A stretch of DNA of 64,000 bases from Diphasiastrum complanatum (GCA_029204225.1 CM055101.1:63574671-63638670), one strand, 5' to 3'; counted from the stretch's first letter, positions 24,201 to 35,659 are shown. Numbers and translations are program-made. Notes: generated by a model not told the origin, from the letters alone.

Positions 24201-26934
24201 ATAGCAACAATCAGGCACACTGATTTACTGTGAACCAATGTCCGAACACTAAAGGAACTTGAAATACCCACTTATGAGACAAGACCAGCTAGTTCTACAC
24301 TTTAACAATGTTTCAGAATCGAAGGAGGGTATAGAAAACAAGATATATTAATATTCAAAAGTATAAAACTTCACCATTCGGGGAATGTATGCTAAGCTGG
24401 ATAGGCACAGGAGATATCTGCTTGTTGCGTCCAGTTACCCTGTCTGTCTCATCTTGAATCTCTTTACGAACAAGTGCTGAAATGAAACTTGCAATTAGGC
24501 CCTCAATATAAATTCCAAGGCAGAATCAGAACCCTCATCCTAATGTCTAATTACTCACATATGAAATCTACAAAAGATGTAAAAGCGATCCATCCTTTGA
24601 TACTTACATGACAGTATCGACAATCTTCTACAAAACAGGTTAAGGGAATCTCTTCATAGAAAACACAGAAGCAGTTAATTGATGCTTTCTTTCTAGCCAG
24701 TCCTAGCCACTCTAATCCAACTCTACCAGAAGTTGCATGCAGACATTTAATATAAAATGACACCAAAAATTAGTCAAAAACAAGAGACTCCAATAGTTGA
24801 GAGCATTTTGAAGTTCTCACTTTCATATAGCAAATATAAACTGCTTTCTCATAAGGACCACCAGTATTGGTTTGCTGAGATCACCGCCAAGATAAAAGTG
24901 CATGTGCAAATAGGACATGTCGCAACTCATGTAAAAATGTTACAACTGAATGAGCAATCATTCGGTGTAACATGCATTACTGCCTCCTCTGTGTCTAGTC
25001 GACAGTGATATGTAACGGATTCAGGACGGAATAGAGCCCACAAGAACTTGCCAGGTCCAAAACACAATCTTGTGAAAATCGAGCATGAGAAGAAGATATT
25101 GTAGTTAGTGTATACGTTGCAGCTATAAGGGTGGCATACATTATAACACCATCATTCTTGTCCGCTGTGTGTCTTAGTTTCATACTCTGTTTACTAGTGA
25201 GAGAATGTGATCCTCCAATCACTATACTCTCAGCCAAACAACAACGTGCTACCAAATATGTTCATAGTAGTGTAATTTGGATGGGCTCTCAAAGTACTAG
25301 TTGCTCTGCAATTCTGAATCTGTAAGTACGTCATCTGAAATACAAATGAAAATTTTCAATTCTGCAAATCAAGTGGTGGTCCCCAGGAAATATTTAACGT
25401 CTAAATTTCAAAAGAGCATAAGCAGCAATAGTTGCATGCAGTGGCCAATGGGCTTAGTCAAACATGCATTATCATGTCACCTCACAGATTAAGAATGGAA
25501 ATCTACTCTTGTATATTTGTGTTAGGACGCATTGCTAAAACCTAAATTACCTGTTCTACTAATTACATCATATCAAAGTCAAGCACATTATACTTGAAAT
25601 GATAAAGGACCTGCACCAATGAGCATAGTTGCAAATATACTCGTACAGACAGATCCATATTATGGTCGTACAGGTGTTTGTATGTGTGCAGCATATCAGA
25701 GGAAGGTATATAATCCTCATCCAGGCTGTATAGTATCTAGCCTAGTCGGACAAATACTCATTTAAAACTTGTTACATAGCCTTATAACAATAGTAGAAAA
25801 CTAAAATAAATATGTGAAGCACTACAACAATACCTATAAGTTCAAGGTCTAACTATAACAAGCTAAATTGTAAAATGTACAAAAGCGACCAAAAATACGA
25901 TTAGGTTAAAATCAATTGTATTTTCACCGAACCGTACATGGGAATGGCAAACTTGGGCATTTCTTCAGCCAATTTTGGCTAATGAGGTGACAAAATGGCA
26001 GTTGAAGTGAATTTTCCACTAGATTCAGTTGATCTTGCATCCCACGAGTTTCTAACCTTCAATTTGGTCCACATTGGCTGCTATGGTGGCCACTAAACTC
26101 GATTCTATCATGAACGATCTCATCAATTTTGATAATATAATGAACTTCCTGGTACCAATTGCTTTCTCTCGGTATAACCTGACTCGTATGAAAACCAACT
26201 ACTGGCAGAAAGACTTTAAAACGACTAAAACCACTTCAACGTGCATGCAATAAAAGACTCCTTACAATGCATCAATCTTCAGGCTACAATGCAAAACAAG
26301 TTCTCCATACCAAATTGATTATCTAAGGGCACCCGGTCATACAGCAAAACTCGCCAAGCGAAGTAACACAAAAACACAAAGCTTCTACTTCAACTTAAGC
26401 ATGTGGAAATGTAACTTACAAAAATCAGTGAATTTCTTTCTGGGAAGATGAAGAAATTCGGCATAGTCCTGTCCTTCCGATGTTTTGTGCAATTGTAGAA
26501 CAAGAGGTCGCCGTGTCACAATACCTAACAACAACAAAAAGGCTAAGCGGAAAGTACCTATCCTCTGAATGATGTAGTTCAACACAAGCCTAAACCAACA
26601 AATTTTTCCCAAATTTCCCTTTGTCACCTGATCCTCTTGGTAAAAAGTCTCGCCCTACGATACTCTCCAGAACTGATGACTTTCCTGAGCTCTGTGTAAT
26701 GTCGATCACGTCAAGTGGTTAAGGTTTCCAAATCTTACACGTCCTTAGCTGCTAATTCTGGAAAGAATATGTTAAAATGAAGCATAAATGCACGTTGCAA
26801 CGCACCTGACCTCCGACCACCACAACCGAGGGCAGTGCCTCCCATAGAGTCGGCAAAGCACTATCCCCTCCATAGTCACCAAGTACCGTACAAGCCCTTT
26901 GAATTCTATTTACAAGGCCTATGAGGCTTTCCAT
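15241..26934 (-). CDS. DRP1: dynamin-related GTPase, DRP1 (phragmoplastin) type, 16 exons
   Basis: Exons (minus): 26934-26806, 26691-26628, 26524-26420, 24476-24375, 24186-24136, 24040-23979, 23821-23731, 18722-18658, 18471-18277, 18106-17987, 17694-17624, 17485-17260, 16821-16771, 16650-16422, 15819-15680 and 15369-15241. All have GT-AG borders and matching phases, giving 609 residues plus stop, the usual plant DRP1 length. GTPase motifs are intact: P-loop GGQSSGKSS (41-49), switch-I Thr in GIVTRRP (68), DLPG (141-144) and TKLD (210-213). The middle/stalk region includes [10 protein letters not shown] and [22 protein letters not shown], and a GED ends at [10 protein letters not shown]. No PH or proline-rich domain is present, as expected for this subfamily. 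DRP1 proteins polymerise on membranes and act at the cell plate and in clathrin-mediated endocytosis. The start [15 protein letters not shown] is the conserved N-terminus. Introns 7 (5.0 kb) and 14 carry transposons, but the coding sequence is undamaged. Confidence 0.97.
15869..16372. mobile_element. hAT-like MITE inside DRP1 intron 14
   Basis: A 504-bp non-coding element with near-perfect terminal inverted repeats (CATAGTTTTGGGAAACG at the left; CATAGTATTGGGGAAACACG read from the right). It is flanked by a perfect 8-bp target duplication AACAGAAT at 15861-15868 and 16373-16380. An 8-bp duplication is typical of hAT transposons. GGGAAACG words recur throughout the interior. It makes up most of the 602-bp intron. 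Confidence 0.9.
19471..20260. mobile_element. solo LTR in DRP1 intron 7
   Basis: A 790-bp segment begins TGTTGGATTTC and ends GATCCCAACA, so it has TG...CA termini with matching TGTTGG/CCAACA inverted ends. It is flanked by identical 5-bp duplications AGAAT at 19466-19470 and 20261-20265. There is no internal domain, primer site or second LTR. This is the expected product of recombination between the two LTRs of a former element. Which strand the parent was on is not certain. Confidence 0.9.
22141..22480. mobile_element. degenerate relative of the 15869-16372 MITE
   Basis: Begins AGGTTTGGGAAACATTTCCC-like sequence and is rich in GGGAAAC words in both orientations, as in the intron-14 MITE, but the right terminus is lost. 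The hAT-like element at 22495 starts immediately after. Confidence 0.6.
22495..23263. mobile_element. non-autonomous hAT-like element with GC-rich core, DRP1 intron 7
   Basis: A 769-bp element with ends CAAGGTTGCAG and (from the right) CTGTGTTGCAG, flanked by perfect 8-bp duplications TGTACAAC at 22487-22494 and 23264-23271. Subterminal palindromes such as GTTCCGGAACGCG and CGGATC...GATCCG are present, plus poly-A runs near the right end. The core (about 22835-22965) is strikingly GC-rich with runs of G and C. No transposase. A second family member lies nested at 51115-51760 in opposite orientation, sharing GTGTGTTTTCACTCAG and the GC-rich core. Confidence 0.85.
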
Positions 26935-28315
26935 TTCAAATTTTGCTTTACCGCCACAAACCGCTCAAAGAAAAACTCGTATACCGCTAACGACGAAGCT
27001 TTTTAATCTTTCCAAACAATTACAAGAAAACGGTAGGAAACAGGACTGGCTGCAATTTCACCAATCGCAGCTTAGTTGCTTATGACCTCAACCACTTCAG
27101 CCTATAAGTTCCTGACTCCAGACGTCCAGATTTTTAAGGCCTTACCCTCCAAGTTTCTGAATACCAACACCTTTCTAAGTCCTTAAAGAACCTTGAGTGA
27201 TTCTTCCTAACAAAAACTTTTGAAAAACTACTGCAGCAATCTTCAGACTTCCTGAGAAAGACACTGGAAAGAGTACAGAGCAAATTTTTTAACACAAGAA
27301 CCTGAATGCCTGGAACTATGAAGGCCTCGCTTGATAAGACTGCCGCAGCAAACTCCAGAGGCATTCAACCGCTCCGATGCATGTTCACATCAAAGACCAA
27401 AACGCCGCATCCACCAAATAACCTCCCGCAAAAGAATCTTCCGCAAAATAACAGAAACCAAAAGCGCTGGGGATGATATTACAACCCCGCAAAGATCATT
27501 TCACCTGCTTGATCATCGACTCCAAGCTTGAAGCAAGCAAGAAAGCAGCAAAGGAAACAAAACGAAGCTGAAAAACAAGAAGTGCTTCGTCTGTTCATCT
27601 ATCGTCTCGTCGATCGTCGTCTTGCTTGCTTGCATGTACATTTTAATTTCTGATTTGTCGACAATTGGCGGCTTCATCCCCAAAAACAGAAAAAACAAAA
27701 TTTATGTTAGAATAAAGAAGAGAGAGGAGGAAAAAGATAATGGCCGAGTGCGTTATCCATTTTCCTTGGGAGCAGCCAATCGACACTGACAGCTGGATGA
27801 CGGCGACAGACGGCCTAATCTTCGTCGTTGGTAGGTGGGGACCCTGGTCTCAGGTAACGACTCAAAAATGTATGTAGTGCTGGGCCTGGTCCTCAATCTC
27901 ATTTTGTTTAAATTTAAAGCTTCTTTTTTTTTTCTCTGGTTATGTCTCTCTCTCTCATGTGCAGTTTCATGGAGGGTGGGCACATTTCTTGTTGGCTCGC
28001 CTGCGAACTGTGAGAGCTAGCAGCGAGAGAAGAGCGTTCTTCTCTACTACTTCAAAGCAGACATTTCCTAGCCTTCTTACAAATTCCATAACACGTACCA
28101 TCCTCAAAACAATGTGGCAACAGGTTTGAGCAAAAGAAGAAGCAGACTTTATTCAGACAGCACAACCAACAAACAGCAAGGATTCTGTCATGCATGATCA
28201 GTTCTTGTTCCTATTCAAAACACAAAGCTATTCAGATCTTTCTCCATACTTTTGGCATCCACGACCTACAGTGGTTGTGGGATTGGTTCCGGATTATTGG
28301 CATCCATGACCTACG
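26935..28315. other. upstream region of DRP1
   Basis: Should contain the DRP1 5' UTR and promoter on the minus strand; exact boundaries are not visible. Small ORFs lack domain signatures. At about 28253-28325 a 30-bp unit around GGCATCCACGACCTACAG is repeated imperfectly. Confidence 0.4.
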
Positions 28316-28975
28316 GTGGTTGTGGAATTTTCATGTGGTCATGCTTTGGACTCTTTGGGCACGCATCTTTTGAGATGTCCTTCTGGTAGTGATCGGATAT
28401 CTTCACATGATACTGTTCGAGATGTGGTTGTTACAATCGCTTTTGAGAGTGGTTATCATGTCCTTCGTGAGCAACTGCATGTCCTTCCAATTACTACGTC
28501 ACAATCCTCTCGTCGACATGTTGTTCTTGTCCTCTCCAAAGATGGTGTTTGAACTTTGGGTGATGTGGTTATTGTTGATCCGTCTCGTCCTGATCTTCTA
28601 CAACGGACATCTACCACTCAAGGAGCGGCGGGCAATCATGTGGCTCTTGACAAAGAACGCGACTATCGGGATAGGTACCCTTTTGAGGCATTTATTCCTT
28701 TTGCTATTGAGACTTTTGGGTGTCTTCATCAGACATTTGACAAGTTTCTCAATGATTGTGTGGCTCTCTATGTCAAAAGACATTATGCACTTCCTTTGTC
28801 CATCATGGTGTCCTATTTTCGACAACGTGTATCTATTGCCTTACAATGTGCTCAAGCTCAAATGTTAATTCGTTGTGGTAATGCAGCCGGTGCAGCTGCT
28901 TCACGACATCCTTCTCAACTTCCGGTGTATTCAACGTTACAAAGTGATGTTTTCCATGTTGTTGGTGTCATTTAA
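28316..28975 (+). pseudogene. LINE-type restriction-like endonuclease C-terminal domain, one stop
   Basis: One plus-strand frame runs from a zinc-finger-like CGHALDSLGTHLLRC through SSHDTVRDVV, GYHVLREQL and a core GDVVIVDPSRPDLL, then KERDYRDRYPFEAFIPFAIETFGCLHQTFDKFL and SYFRQRVSIALQCAQAQ. The pattern resembles the C-terminal region after the reverse transcriptase in some non-LTR retrotransposons, where a CCHC-like finger precedes a PD-(D/E)XK-type endonuclease that nicks the target. A TGA at 28550-28552 sits where Trp is expected. The frame ends at 28973-28975. No reverse transcriptase is found upstream, so this is a 5'-truncated copy, the usual fate of LINE insertions. The family assignment is from memory of similar plant sequences. 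Confidence 0.6.
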
Positions 28976-29132
28976 ACTTGAATTTTCTCAGTTTTCAAGC
29001 AGATATAGATCAGTTATATATTTGTGGTTGCCTTTGGGCGTTCAATTTTAATATCTTTCATCATGCACTTCTCGATGGGATTTTCCCATCTATCTGTCAA
29101 TAAAGTAAGTGTATTTTAGTTTATGCACAAAT

Positions 29133-29410
29133 GCTATAGCAACTTTTGACCTCTGGAAAAAGAGTTGGGTGGGTTTTTTGTAGCTCTGTTTCGAGTGAAC
29201 TTTTGACGTGGAGGAGAAGATTTGGGTGGGCTTGTTGATTTTAGCTTTGCCATGATTGCAATAACACAACAGAACTTTTGAACTAGAGACGAAGAGTTGG
29301 GTGGGCTTGTTGATTTGCGCTTTGCCACGATAGCAATAACGCAACAAAACTTTTGAAATAGAGGCGAAGAGTTGGGTGGGCTTGTTCATTTGCGCTTTGC
29401 CACGAAAGCA
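29133..29410. repeat. minisatellite, about 60-75 bp unit, 3-4 imperfect copies
   Basis: Units built on AACTTTTGA, then GAAGAGTTGGGTGGGCTTGTT, then GCTTTGCCACGA and AGCAATAACGCAACA follow each other with small changes. It lies just downstream of the LINE remnant, where a LINE 3' UTR would be. The minus-strand ORF here (KPTQLF repeated) is an artefact of the repeat. Confidence 0.8.
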
Positions 29411-29961
29411 ACAAGTTATTGATCTGCTGGAAGCTGAGTTATCGCCCTTAGGTGACTGTAAACATTAAAATTCATTTTAATATTATTATATTTTATTTTT
29501 AGTTATTTAAATGCAAAGCTTATCAAGATATTTGAGATCACCTTGTTTTTTAGCTTGTTAGCTTCATGGGTATTATTAGCCAGCCCCATATTCTTGATCC
29601 TCGATAATGTCCAATTCTCTAGGAAAAATATATACTCACCAAATTCATGTATTGAAAACTAGATGAATAACTATTGATTATAACCTAATTTATGTTGTAC
29701 TCACCCAACACTATTAGCAACTCCCCGCCTACTAGAGGAAGGGATAAATTATTTAATTGTATCAACTTGTGTGACAAGAATCTAAAGTTAAGTTTAAACT
29801 ATCTCATGTAATACCTTGGCATTCAATCCAACATCAGTGATTTTTAATACTCTAACTTGATTGCTTTGATAAAGAAAGTGCCATGGGTCTAGGAATGATG
29901 GGATCACACATATGCCCTTGGGGATATGGCAGAATGTTGTGCAAGAAGGGACCTTGGCATC
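29411..29961. other. intergenic, nothing recognised
   Basis: AT-rich stretch between the minisatellite and the gypsy 5' LTR. No coding or repeat signal. Confidence 0.4.
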
Positions 29962-30880
29962 TGTTGTAAAGCTGACTCAATGCAACCCCCGTGCCCTATA
30001 AGACTCTAAGGGGTGACGCTCCCTAAGGTCCCAGAGCAAGTTAGAGCGTCACGGACTGAGCCTCCGACCTGTGGTGAGCCAGTCAAGTAGTCACAAAGTC
30101 ATGAGCTAGCTCTGGAGCTCGAGTCATGGCCTAGTCAGGAAGCAAGTTGATTCTGCCGCCGGGATGGCTCCTGGGACCCATGTCCGGGAGCCAGACTGAT
30201 TCTGCAGGGCATGCCAGGCTTAATCAGCAAAATAAAAACTAAGTCCCAAAAAGCGTGCTTTACCAGAAAGCACTATGTTTCAGAACAGAGGGGGTGCGCC
30301 GAATCACAGCAGAACTATAGGGGGAGTCCAGCAGACAAAAACTTGGGCAGCTCAACCAGCGCCAAGAATCCAGTCGCCAGGTCTCAGCTCCCTCTACCAG
30401 CACGAGCCAGGCACAATGCCCAGCACGTGTTGGTGGCCCCGAGACCGGTCAGTCTATGTATGAATGTAACCTCTTCCAAATCTAATAAAGTTGATCCTTG
30501 GGGATGATTACCATTTCGGTTTCGCCTCCGGGACTGGTCCAAGTGGAAGGACCCTTACTACAACCTTTTTGCGTCGTTGGCGCCTAAGGGTCCCTGTCAT
30601 CGACATGGGGCTTGCCGCTATGCCAATTGGTCAGTTTGGCGACCACTATGCCTTGGGTTTCATGTGTGGCTTGTCTTTGCCTTTGGTTACCTTTTGGGGA
30701 CGGATTCTGAGTTGGCTTTCGGGTTGGTTGGGATTCCAGTTTTTCTTAAGTCTGAATGGTTAAGCTTGTTATGTTTCTGAGTTGGCTTCTACATAAGTGC
30801 ATGATGGATGAATGTTAGACTTAAGCGCGTGTTGGGAAAACTACTCAAGTCTTAGCGCCCTTTGAGGGGCCGGTGCAACA
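29962..30880 (+). repeat. 5' LTR of the gypsy element
   Basis: Starts TGTTGTAAAGCTGAC and ends GGTGCAACA just before the primer binding site, so it has TG...CA termini and is 919 bp long. The first 330 bp recur at 35233-35563. The ORFs within it are not genes. Confidence 0.9.
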
Positions 30881-30882
30881 TG

Positions 30883-30895
30883 TGGTATCAGAGCC
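30883..30895 (+). other. primer binding site (initiator tRNA-Met type)
   Basis: TGGTATCAGAGCC is complementary to the 3' end of plant initiator tRNA-Met and sits two bases after the LTR end, the expected place for minus-strand DNA priming. Confidence 0.92.
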
Positions 30896-30959
30896 GACTA
30901 GCCAGTCAGCTACGCAAGTCTCACAGGGATGGCCACATTTTGGGATTTGTCAGGACAAC

Positions 30960-31375
30960 CGTTGCGCAAGGTGTTGCCCACAGTGTAAGCACGGGTGCAT
31001 CCACGGTCGGGGTAGTCGACAGAACGGGGGACTTGATGAGTCAAAGTGCTGCCCTCGAGGTGTAAGCACGGTCAGTTCCCGCGGTTCGGGCCTGGCGCCG
31101 TCTGCACGTAGGACAGATGAGGCAATGTGCTGCCATTAGGTTGGTGAAAGCACGGTATGTGTCTTGTGGGGTGTGGGGTGACATATTCGAACTGTACAGG
31201 TTAACCATTGATACAGAGATGCTGCTCGAATACGGGTGTAAAGCACGAGTGGTTAGCTGCCGGTGTGGGATAGCTGCCGATCGTTTAGCTATAAGGGCTA
31301 TCGACCAAAAAGTGGTGGGGCGTGACTGAGGCAATGTGATGCTTAATGGTGAAAGCACGGATGGTTGGATGGATG
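30960..31375 (+). repeat. degenerate repeats in the gypsy leader
   Basis: A motif of the form (A)TG(T)GCTGCC...GTGTAAAGCACGG recurs at about 30977, 31047, 31128, 31209 and 31340, roughly every 70-110 bp. Each pairs GTGCT with AGCAC, so each can fold. It occupies the place where gag should be. Confidence 0.6.
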
Positions 31376-31576
31376 TTTCCCCATGGGCTAATTCTGTGAT
31401 AGATTTGTGTGGGCGCGGTTAGGCAAAGGTCCTACGTCCGATCTCAAGGGGAATGTGGCTTGAGAGGGATCCTCTGTGTTTGCCTTGGTTGGTATGTTCG
31501 TTTGTGGTGTGCTTGTTTGGACCTAAATAACCCCTGGTTTCTTAACTTCTTCCAGGTGATCTGATCTAGTTGGGAG

Positions 31577-33625
31577 TTGGAGGAATTTACATTTGTGGGT
31601 GGACGACATACAAGTATGGAAAGGAGCTTCCATGGGGCAACCCCCAAGATTGGTTCAAGATTATTATTCCTATCCGGAAAGATCGCGGGGAGGAAGTCAG
31701 ATTTCATGATCGACTCCGGAGCTTCACATAACTATATTTCAAGGAGCGTAGTGGAACAGTTCAGCTTGCCGACCAGAAATTTAACATCAACGCTCAAGGT
31801 AGAAACAGCAAAGGGAGCACTTGACGAAGACAAAGCAACATTGAACATCCCGGTGCAAATTGGGAGATGGAAGGCTAAACTTAGCTTTTTGATTTTAGAG
31901 ATGGATGCCTTCGATGTAATTTTGGGCCTTCCCTGGCTAAATGAACATTGTATTGCAGTTTTGGGTAGGAGCTCAAACTTGGTTCTCTTGGATTACAAGG
32001 GACAGATCTGTATGACAAAAGCTCTGCCTGGAGAGAACGCGAAGGGCACCGATATTGAACAAAATCTGGTTGTTGCATCTGTGATTAAAAGCATGGCGAA
32101 AGGGAAAAGGTCAAAGTGCTTTCTTTGTATCTGCAGAGAGGTTCCAGAAGGGAAAAACGCACAACAGACAAACTTGCCAAAGGAGGTGGCAGATTTGCTA
32201 GAGGAATTTAGCGATGTGTTTCCAGAAGAACTCCCAGCTAAGTTACCTCCTCGAAGACCAGTGGACCATAAGATTGAGTTGGTACCAGGAACAGAACCAA
32301 CTTCACGAGCACCCTATAGGATGTCCCAAGAAGAGTTGGTGGAACTGAAACGACAACTTGGTGAATTGATAGACAAGGGATTCATTAGATCTAGTGCTTC
32401 GCCTTTTGGAGCCCCTGTACTATTTGTGGAAAAGGTGGACAAGACACTACGGATGTGTGTGGATTACCGCATGCTCAACAAGGGTACCATCAAGAACAAG
32501 TATCCCATGCCTAGAATTGATGACCTATTCGACCAGTTCAAACATGCCAGATATTTTAGCCGAATAGATCTTAGATCTGGATATCACCAAATTTGAATAG
32601 CTAAAGGCGATGAGCACAAAACGGCTTTTCGAACACGGTATGGGAGCCACGAATTCAAGGTGATGTCGTTCGGTCTAACAAACACACCAGCCACTTTTTG
32701 CACGTTGATGAACAACATTTTTCAAGACTGCTTAGATGAATTTGTCATTGTGTACATCGATGACATCTTGGTGTTTAGTCGTAGCCTCAAAGATCACATT
32801 AAACATTTAAGGACTGTCCTCCAACGACTGAGGAGGAACAGCTTGTTCGCAAAAAGAGAAAAATGTGAATTTGTGGTAGAGGAAGTTGATTTCCTTGGAC
32901 ATGTTATAGGCTACGGACGAATTCGGATGGATTCTAAGAAGATCAAGACTATCTTGGATTGGATGGCCCCTAAAACTGTTCATGGCATCAAATCCTTTGT
33001 GGGCTTATGTAACTTTTACAGGAGATTCATTGAGGCATTTAGCAAAATTGTGGCACCACTGTTGGAGCAGACCAAGACTCATCTGAAGATGACATGGACA
33101 CCGGAATATGAAGCAGCGTTCCAAGAACTAAAATGATGGATCACTCAAGAACCCATCCTTGCCTTACCAGACTTTAGCACACCTTTTGAAATACATACAA
33201 ACGCGTCGAACTTTGCTATTGGGGCCATGCTGATGCAAGACGGAAAACCTGTTGCATATTTTTCAAAGAAATTGAGTGACGTAGAGCGACGGTGGCCAAC
33301 TCATGAAAAAGAAATGGTCGCAGTAGTTCAAGCAGTGGAGCATTGGAGACATTATGTGGCAAGAAAACCCTTTAAGGCGTTCACTGATAATGTATCACTC
33401 AAGTACTTCTCATCCCAAGGTATGCTCACGCCAAAGCAAATGCAATGGCAAAACTTTCTCTCAAAATTCAATATAGACATTGTACACACGGCGAGAAAGA
33501 ACAATGTGGTGGCAGACGCACTAAGTAGACAAGAACACTTGATGGCAACAGTGACAACTCAAGTGACTGGCCTACTCCAAGAAATCAGGGAGATTATGGT
33601 GCAGATGCATTGGCGAAGGACTTAA
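31577..33625 (+). pseudogene. gypsy pol: protease, reverse transcriptase, RNase H (two stops)
   Basis: The aspartic protease has [13 protein letters not shown] (about 31700-31740) and LGLPWL. Reverse transcriptase follows from about 32200, with [26 protein letters not shown] and [11 protein letters not shown], then VYIDDILVF (about 32750-32780) holding the catalytic YIDD. RNase H starts near 33150 with FEIHTNASNFAIGAML, where the usual Asp of a TDAS motif is Asn. It continues with AYFSKKLSDVERRWPTHEKE, FTDNVSLKYF and VVADALSR. TGA codons at 32594-32596 and 33134-33136 interrupt the frame, the first just after GYHQI and the second where Trp is usual. These enzymes copy element RNA to DNA. The stops and the altered RNase H residue make this copy inactive. 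Confidence 0.93.
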
Positions 33626-34986
33626 TGATCGAATTCCAGCTGGGAAAGCCTCATAAACATTTCACTTGGAAAGATCAAATGGTTGTTTATAAACAACGTA
33701 GAGTATATGTCCCAGACAACATCAACCTGAGGAAGAAAGTCTTGCGAGAACATCATGACGTACTAGCCGCCGGACATCCAGGGGTGAATCGCATGTATGA
33801 ACTTCTCAAAAGAGGCTTCTATTGGCCAGGTATGTGGGCAGATGTTGAATCCTATGTGCAAACATGCCCGACATGTCAACAAGTGAAGGTGGAACCGCTA
33901 GCTCCAACAGGACTACTCCAACCATTATTGGTACCAGCATACCCATGGGATTCTGTGAGCATGGATTTTATTGTTCAACTACCACGGTGCCAAGGCTTCG
34001 ACTCAATTTATGTGGTGGTTGACCACTTTTCAAAGCAAGTTCACCTAGTACCAACTAAAAGTTCAGTGACAGCTGAAGAAGTGGCAAGGTTATTTTTTCA
34101 AATGTGTCTTCAAATACCACGGCCTGCCTAGAACGATTATTTTTGACCGAGACACCAAGTTCGTCAGAAAGTTTTGGACTTGTCTATTTCGCCTTGTGGG
34201 AAATGGACTGAATTTCAGTCCGATTGGATCAACTACTTGGATATTCTCGAGTTTGCACATAACAACCAAGTGAACAGATCTACTGGAAGGGCACCCTTCG
34301 AGATAAGCAATGGTCGGCTACCGATTGTTCCAAGCTCTTTTCTTACAGCTGTGCAGGAAACACCAGTACCCAATGTGGAGGAATTCATCAATGAGTGGCA
34401 CACAAAGCTGATAGAGGTGAAGTCATTTTTAGAGCAGTCACAAAGGAGTATGGCAGCTGACGTAAACCCACATCGACGAGAACTGGAATTTGAGGAAGGT
34501 GATCAAGTATGGCTGAACACAAAGAACATTGCGTTACCAAAAGGTTCTTCTCATAAGTTCGCTCGACCTTATGCGGGACCATATTATGTCACCAAGAAGA
34601 TCAACCCAGTGGCTTACCGATTAGCGCTGCCATCCAGCTTGGATATACACAATGTGTTTCATATCTCATTACTCAAACGGTACAAACCAGATGAGCGATT
34701 TGATCGGCAACACGAACTCCGTCACCCACCAACCACACTTGATGATACGAAGAGGCAGCTTGTACCAGAACAAATATTGACACATAGAAAACGAACTGGC
34801 GTTCAACGTGAATATCTAGTGAAGTGGCTACGGGCTCCACTTATTGAGGCTTCTTGGGAGTACGAAGACAAACTTAAGGAGGGAGCCCCTGAAGAACTAG
34901 CAGATTATCTGCAGAAGAACCAACGCAATAGCCGTTTTCCCAGATCGGCACACAAAGAACTACCTGGCGGCATGCCTCCTACATAA
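33610..34986 (+). pseudogene. gypsy integrase plus chromodomain, frameshifted and deleted
   Basis: The H2C2 zinc-binding part (HHDVLAAGHPGVNRMYELL, then CPTCQQVK) at about 33750-33885 is intact. The core follows with WDSVSMDFIVQLP and VVVDHFSKQVHLVPT. Near 34131 the frame shifts: the DRDTKF strand lies in another frame at about 34147-34165, and the segment carrying the third catalytic acidic residue is deleted. From 34174 the C-terminal part runs (YLDILEFAHNNQVNRSTGRAPFE, PYAGPYYVTKKINPVAYRL, VFHISLLKRY) to a chromodomain-like end (REYLVKWLRAPLIEASWEYED). Chromodomains of this element class are thought to steer insertion by reading histone marks. This integrase cannot be active. Confidence 0.92.
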
Positions 34987-35221
34987 ACATTCATGGCCAT
35001 TCTGAAGTTCAAGGAACTTCCAGGTATCTTTCTTAAGTTTGTCAATAAATCATTTGCAGCTTTACACAGGTTTTACGTAAGTGAACTTTAACTACACTAT
35101 TCCTGTGCTACTGCCAATGTATTTTTTTTTTAATTCAAACGTTGTTAAGGCCGGTGAATTTAGCCCGTGCCATACGTCCTAGGTCTAGTTTGGCCCTGAT
35201 GAGGACATCAGCTTTTTCAAA

Positions 35222-35232
35222 CGAGGGGAGGA
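35222..35232 (+). other. polypurine tract
   Basis: GAGGGGAGGA-type purine run directly before the 3' LTR start, the site where plus-strand DNA synthesis is primed in LTR elements. Confidence 0.8.
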
Positions 35233-35563
35233 TGTTGTAAAGCTGACTCAGGTGCACCCAGTGTGCCCTATAAGACTCTAAGGGGTGACGTTCCCTAAGG
35301 TCCCAGAGCAAGTTAGAACGTCAAGGACTGAGCCTCCGACTTGTGGTGAGCCACTCAAGTAGTCACAAAGTCATGAGCTAGCTCTGGAGCTCGAGTCATG
35401 GCCTAGTCAGGAAGCAAGTTGATTCTGCCGCCGGGATGGCTCCTGGGACCCATGTCCGGGAGCCAGACTGATTCTGCCAGGCTTGCCAGGCTTAATCAGC
35501 AAAATAAAAACTAAGTCCCAAAAAGCGTGCTTTACCAGAAAGCACTATGTTTCAGAACAGAGG
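35233..35563 (+). repeat. truncated 3' LTR of the gypsy element
   Basis: Begins TGTTGTAAAGCTGACTCAGG and follows the 5' LTR with few changes until CAGAACAGAGGG. There the 5' LTR continues GGTGCGCC but this copy passes into a CT microsatellite. The remaining two thirds of the LTR are absent. Confidence 0.9.
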
Positions 35564-35564
35564 G

Positions 35565-35659
<95 letters not shown>

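Larger units (their letters stand above)
29962..35563 (+). mobile_element. Ty3/gypsy chromovirus-type retrotransposon, gag missing, 3' LTR truncated
   Basis: The order 5' LTR, primer site, leader repeats, protease, reverse transcriptase, RNase H, integrase, chromodomain, polypurine tract, partial 3' LTR defines a chromodomain gypsy element. It cannot be autonomous: there is no gag between the primer site and protease, pol has two in-frame stops and at least one frameshift with deletion in integrase, and the 3' LTR stops after 331 of about 919 bp where a microsatellite begins. The two LTRs remain very alike over the shared part, with only a handful of differences, so insertion was fairly recent. 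Confidence 0.95.

Noticed and set aside
29090-29389. Minus-strand 99-codon ORF with NKPTQLF repeats
   Set aside because: It is a by-product of the minisatellite and lacks any independent support.
30211-30780. Plus-strand ORFs in the gypsy 5' LTR
   Set aside because: They lie wholly in LTR sequence, partly repeated in the 3' LTR, with no coding signature.
29962-35563. Possible endogenous pararetrovirus
   Set aside because: LTRs, a tRNA primer site, polypurine tract, integrase and chromodomain are present and no movement-protein-like region is seen, so it is a gypsy retrotransposon.
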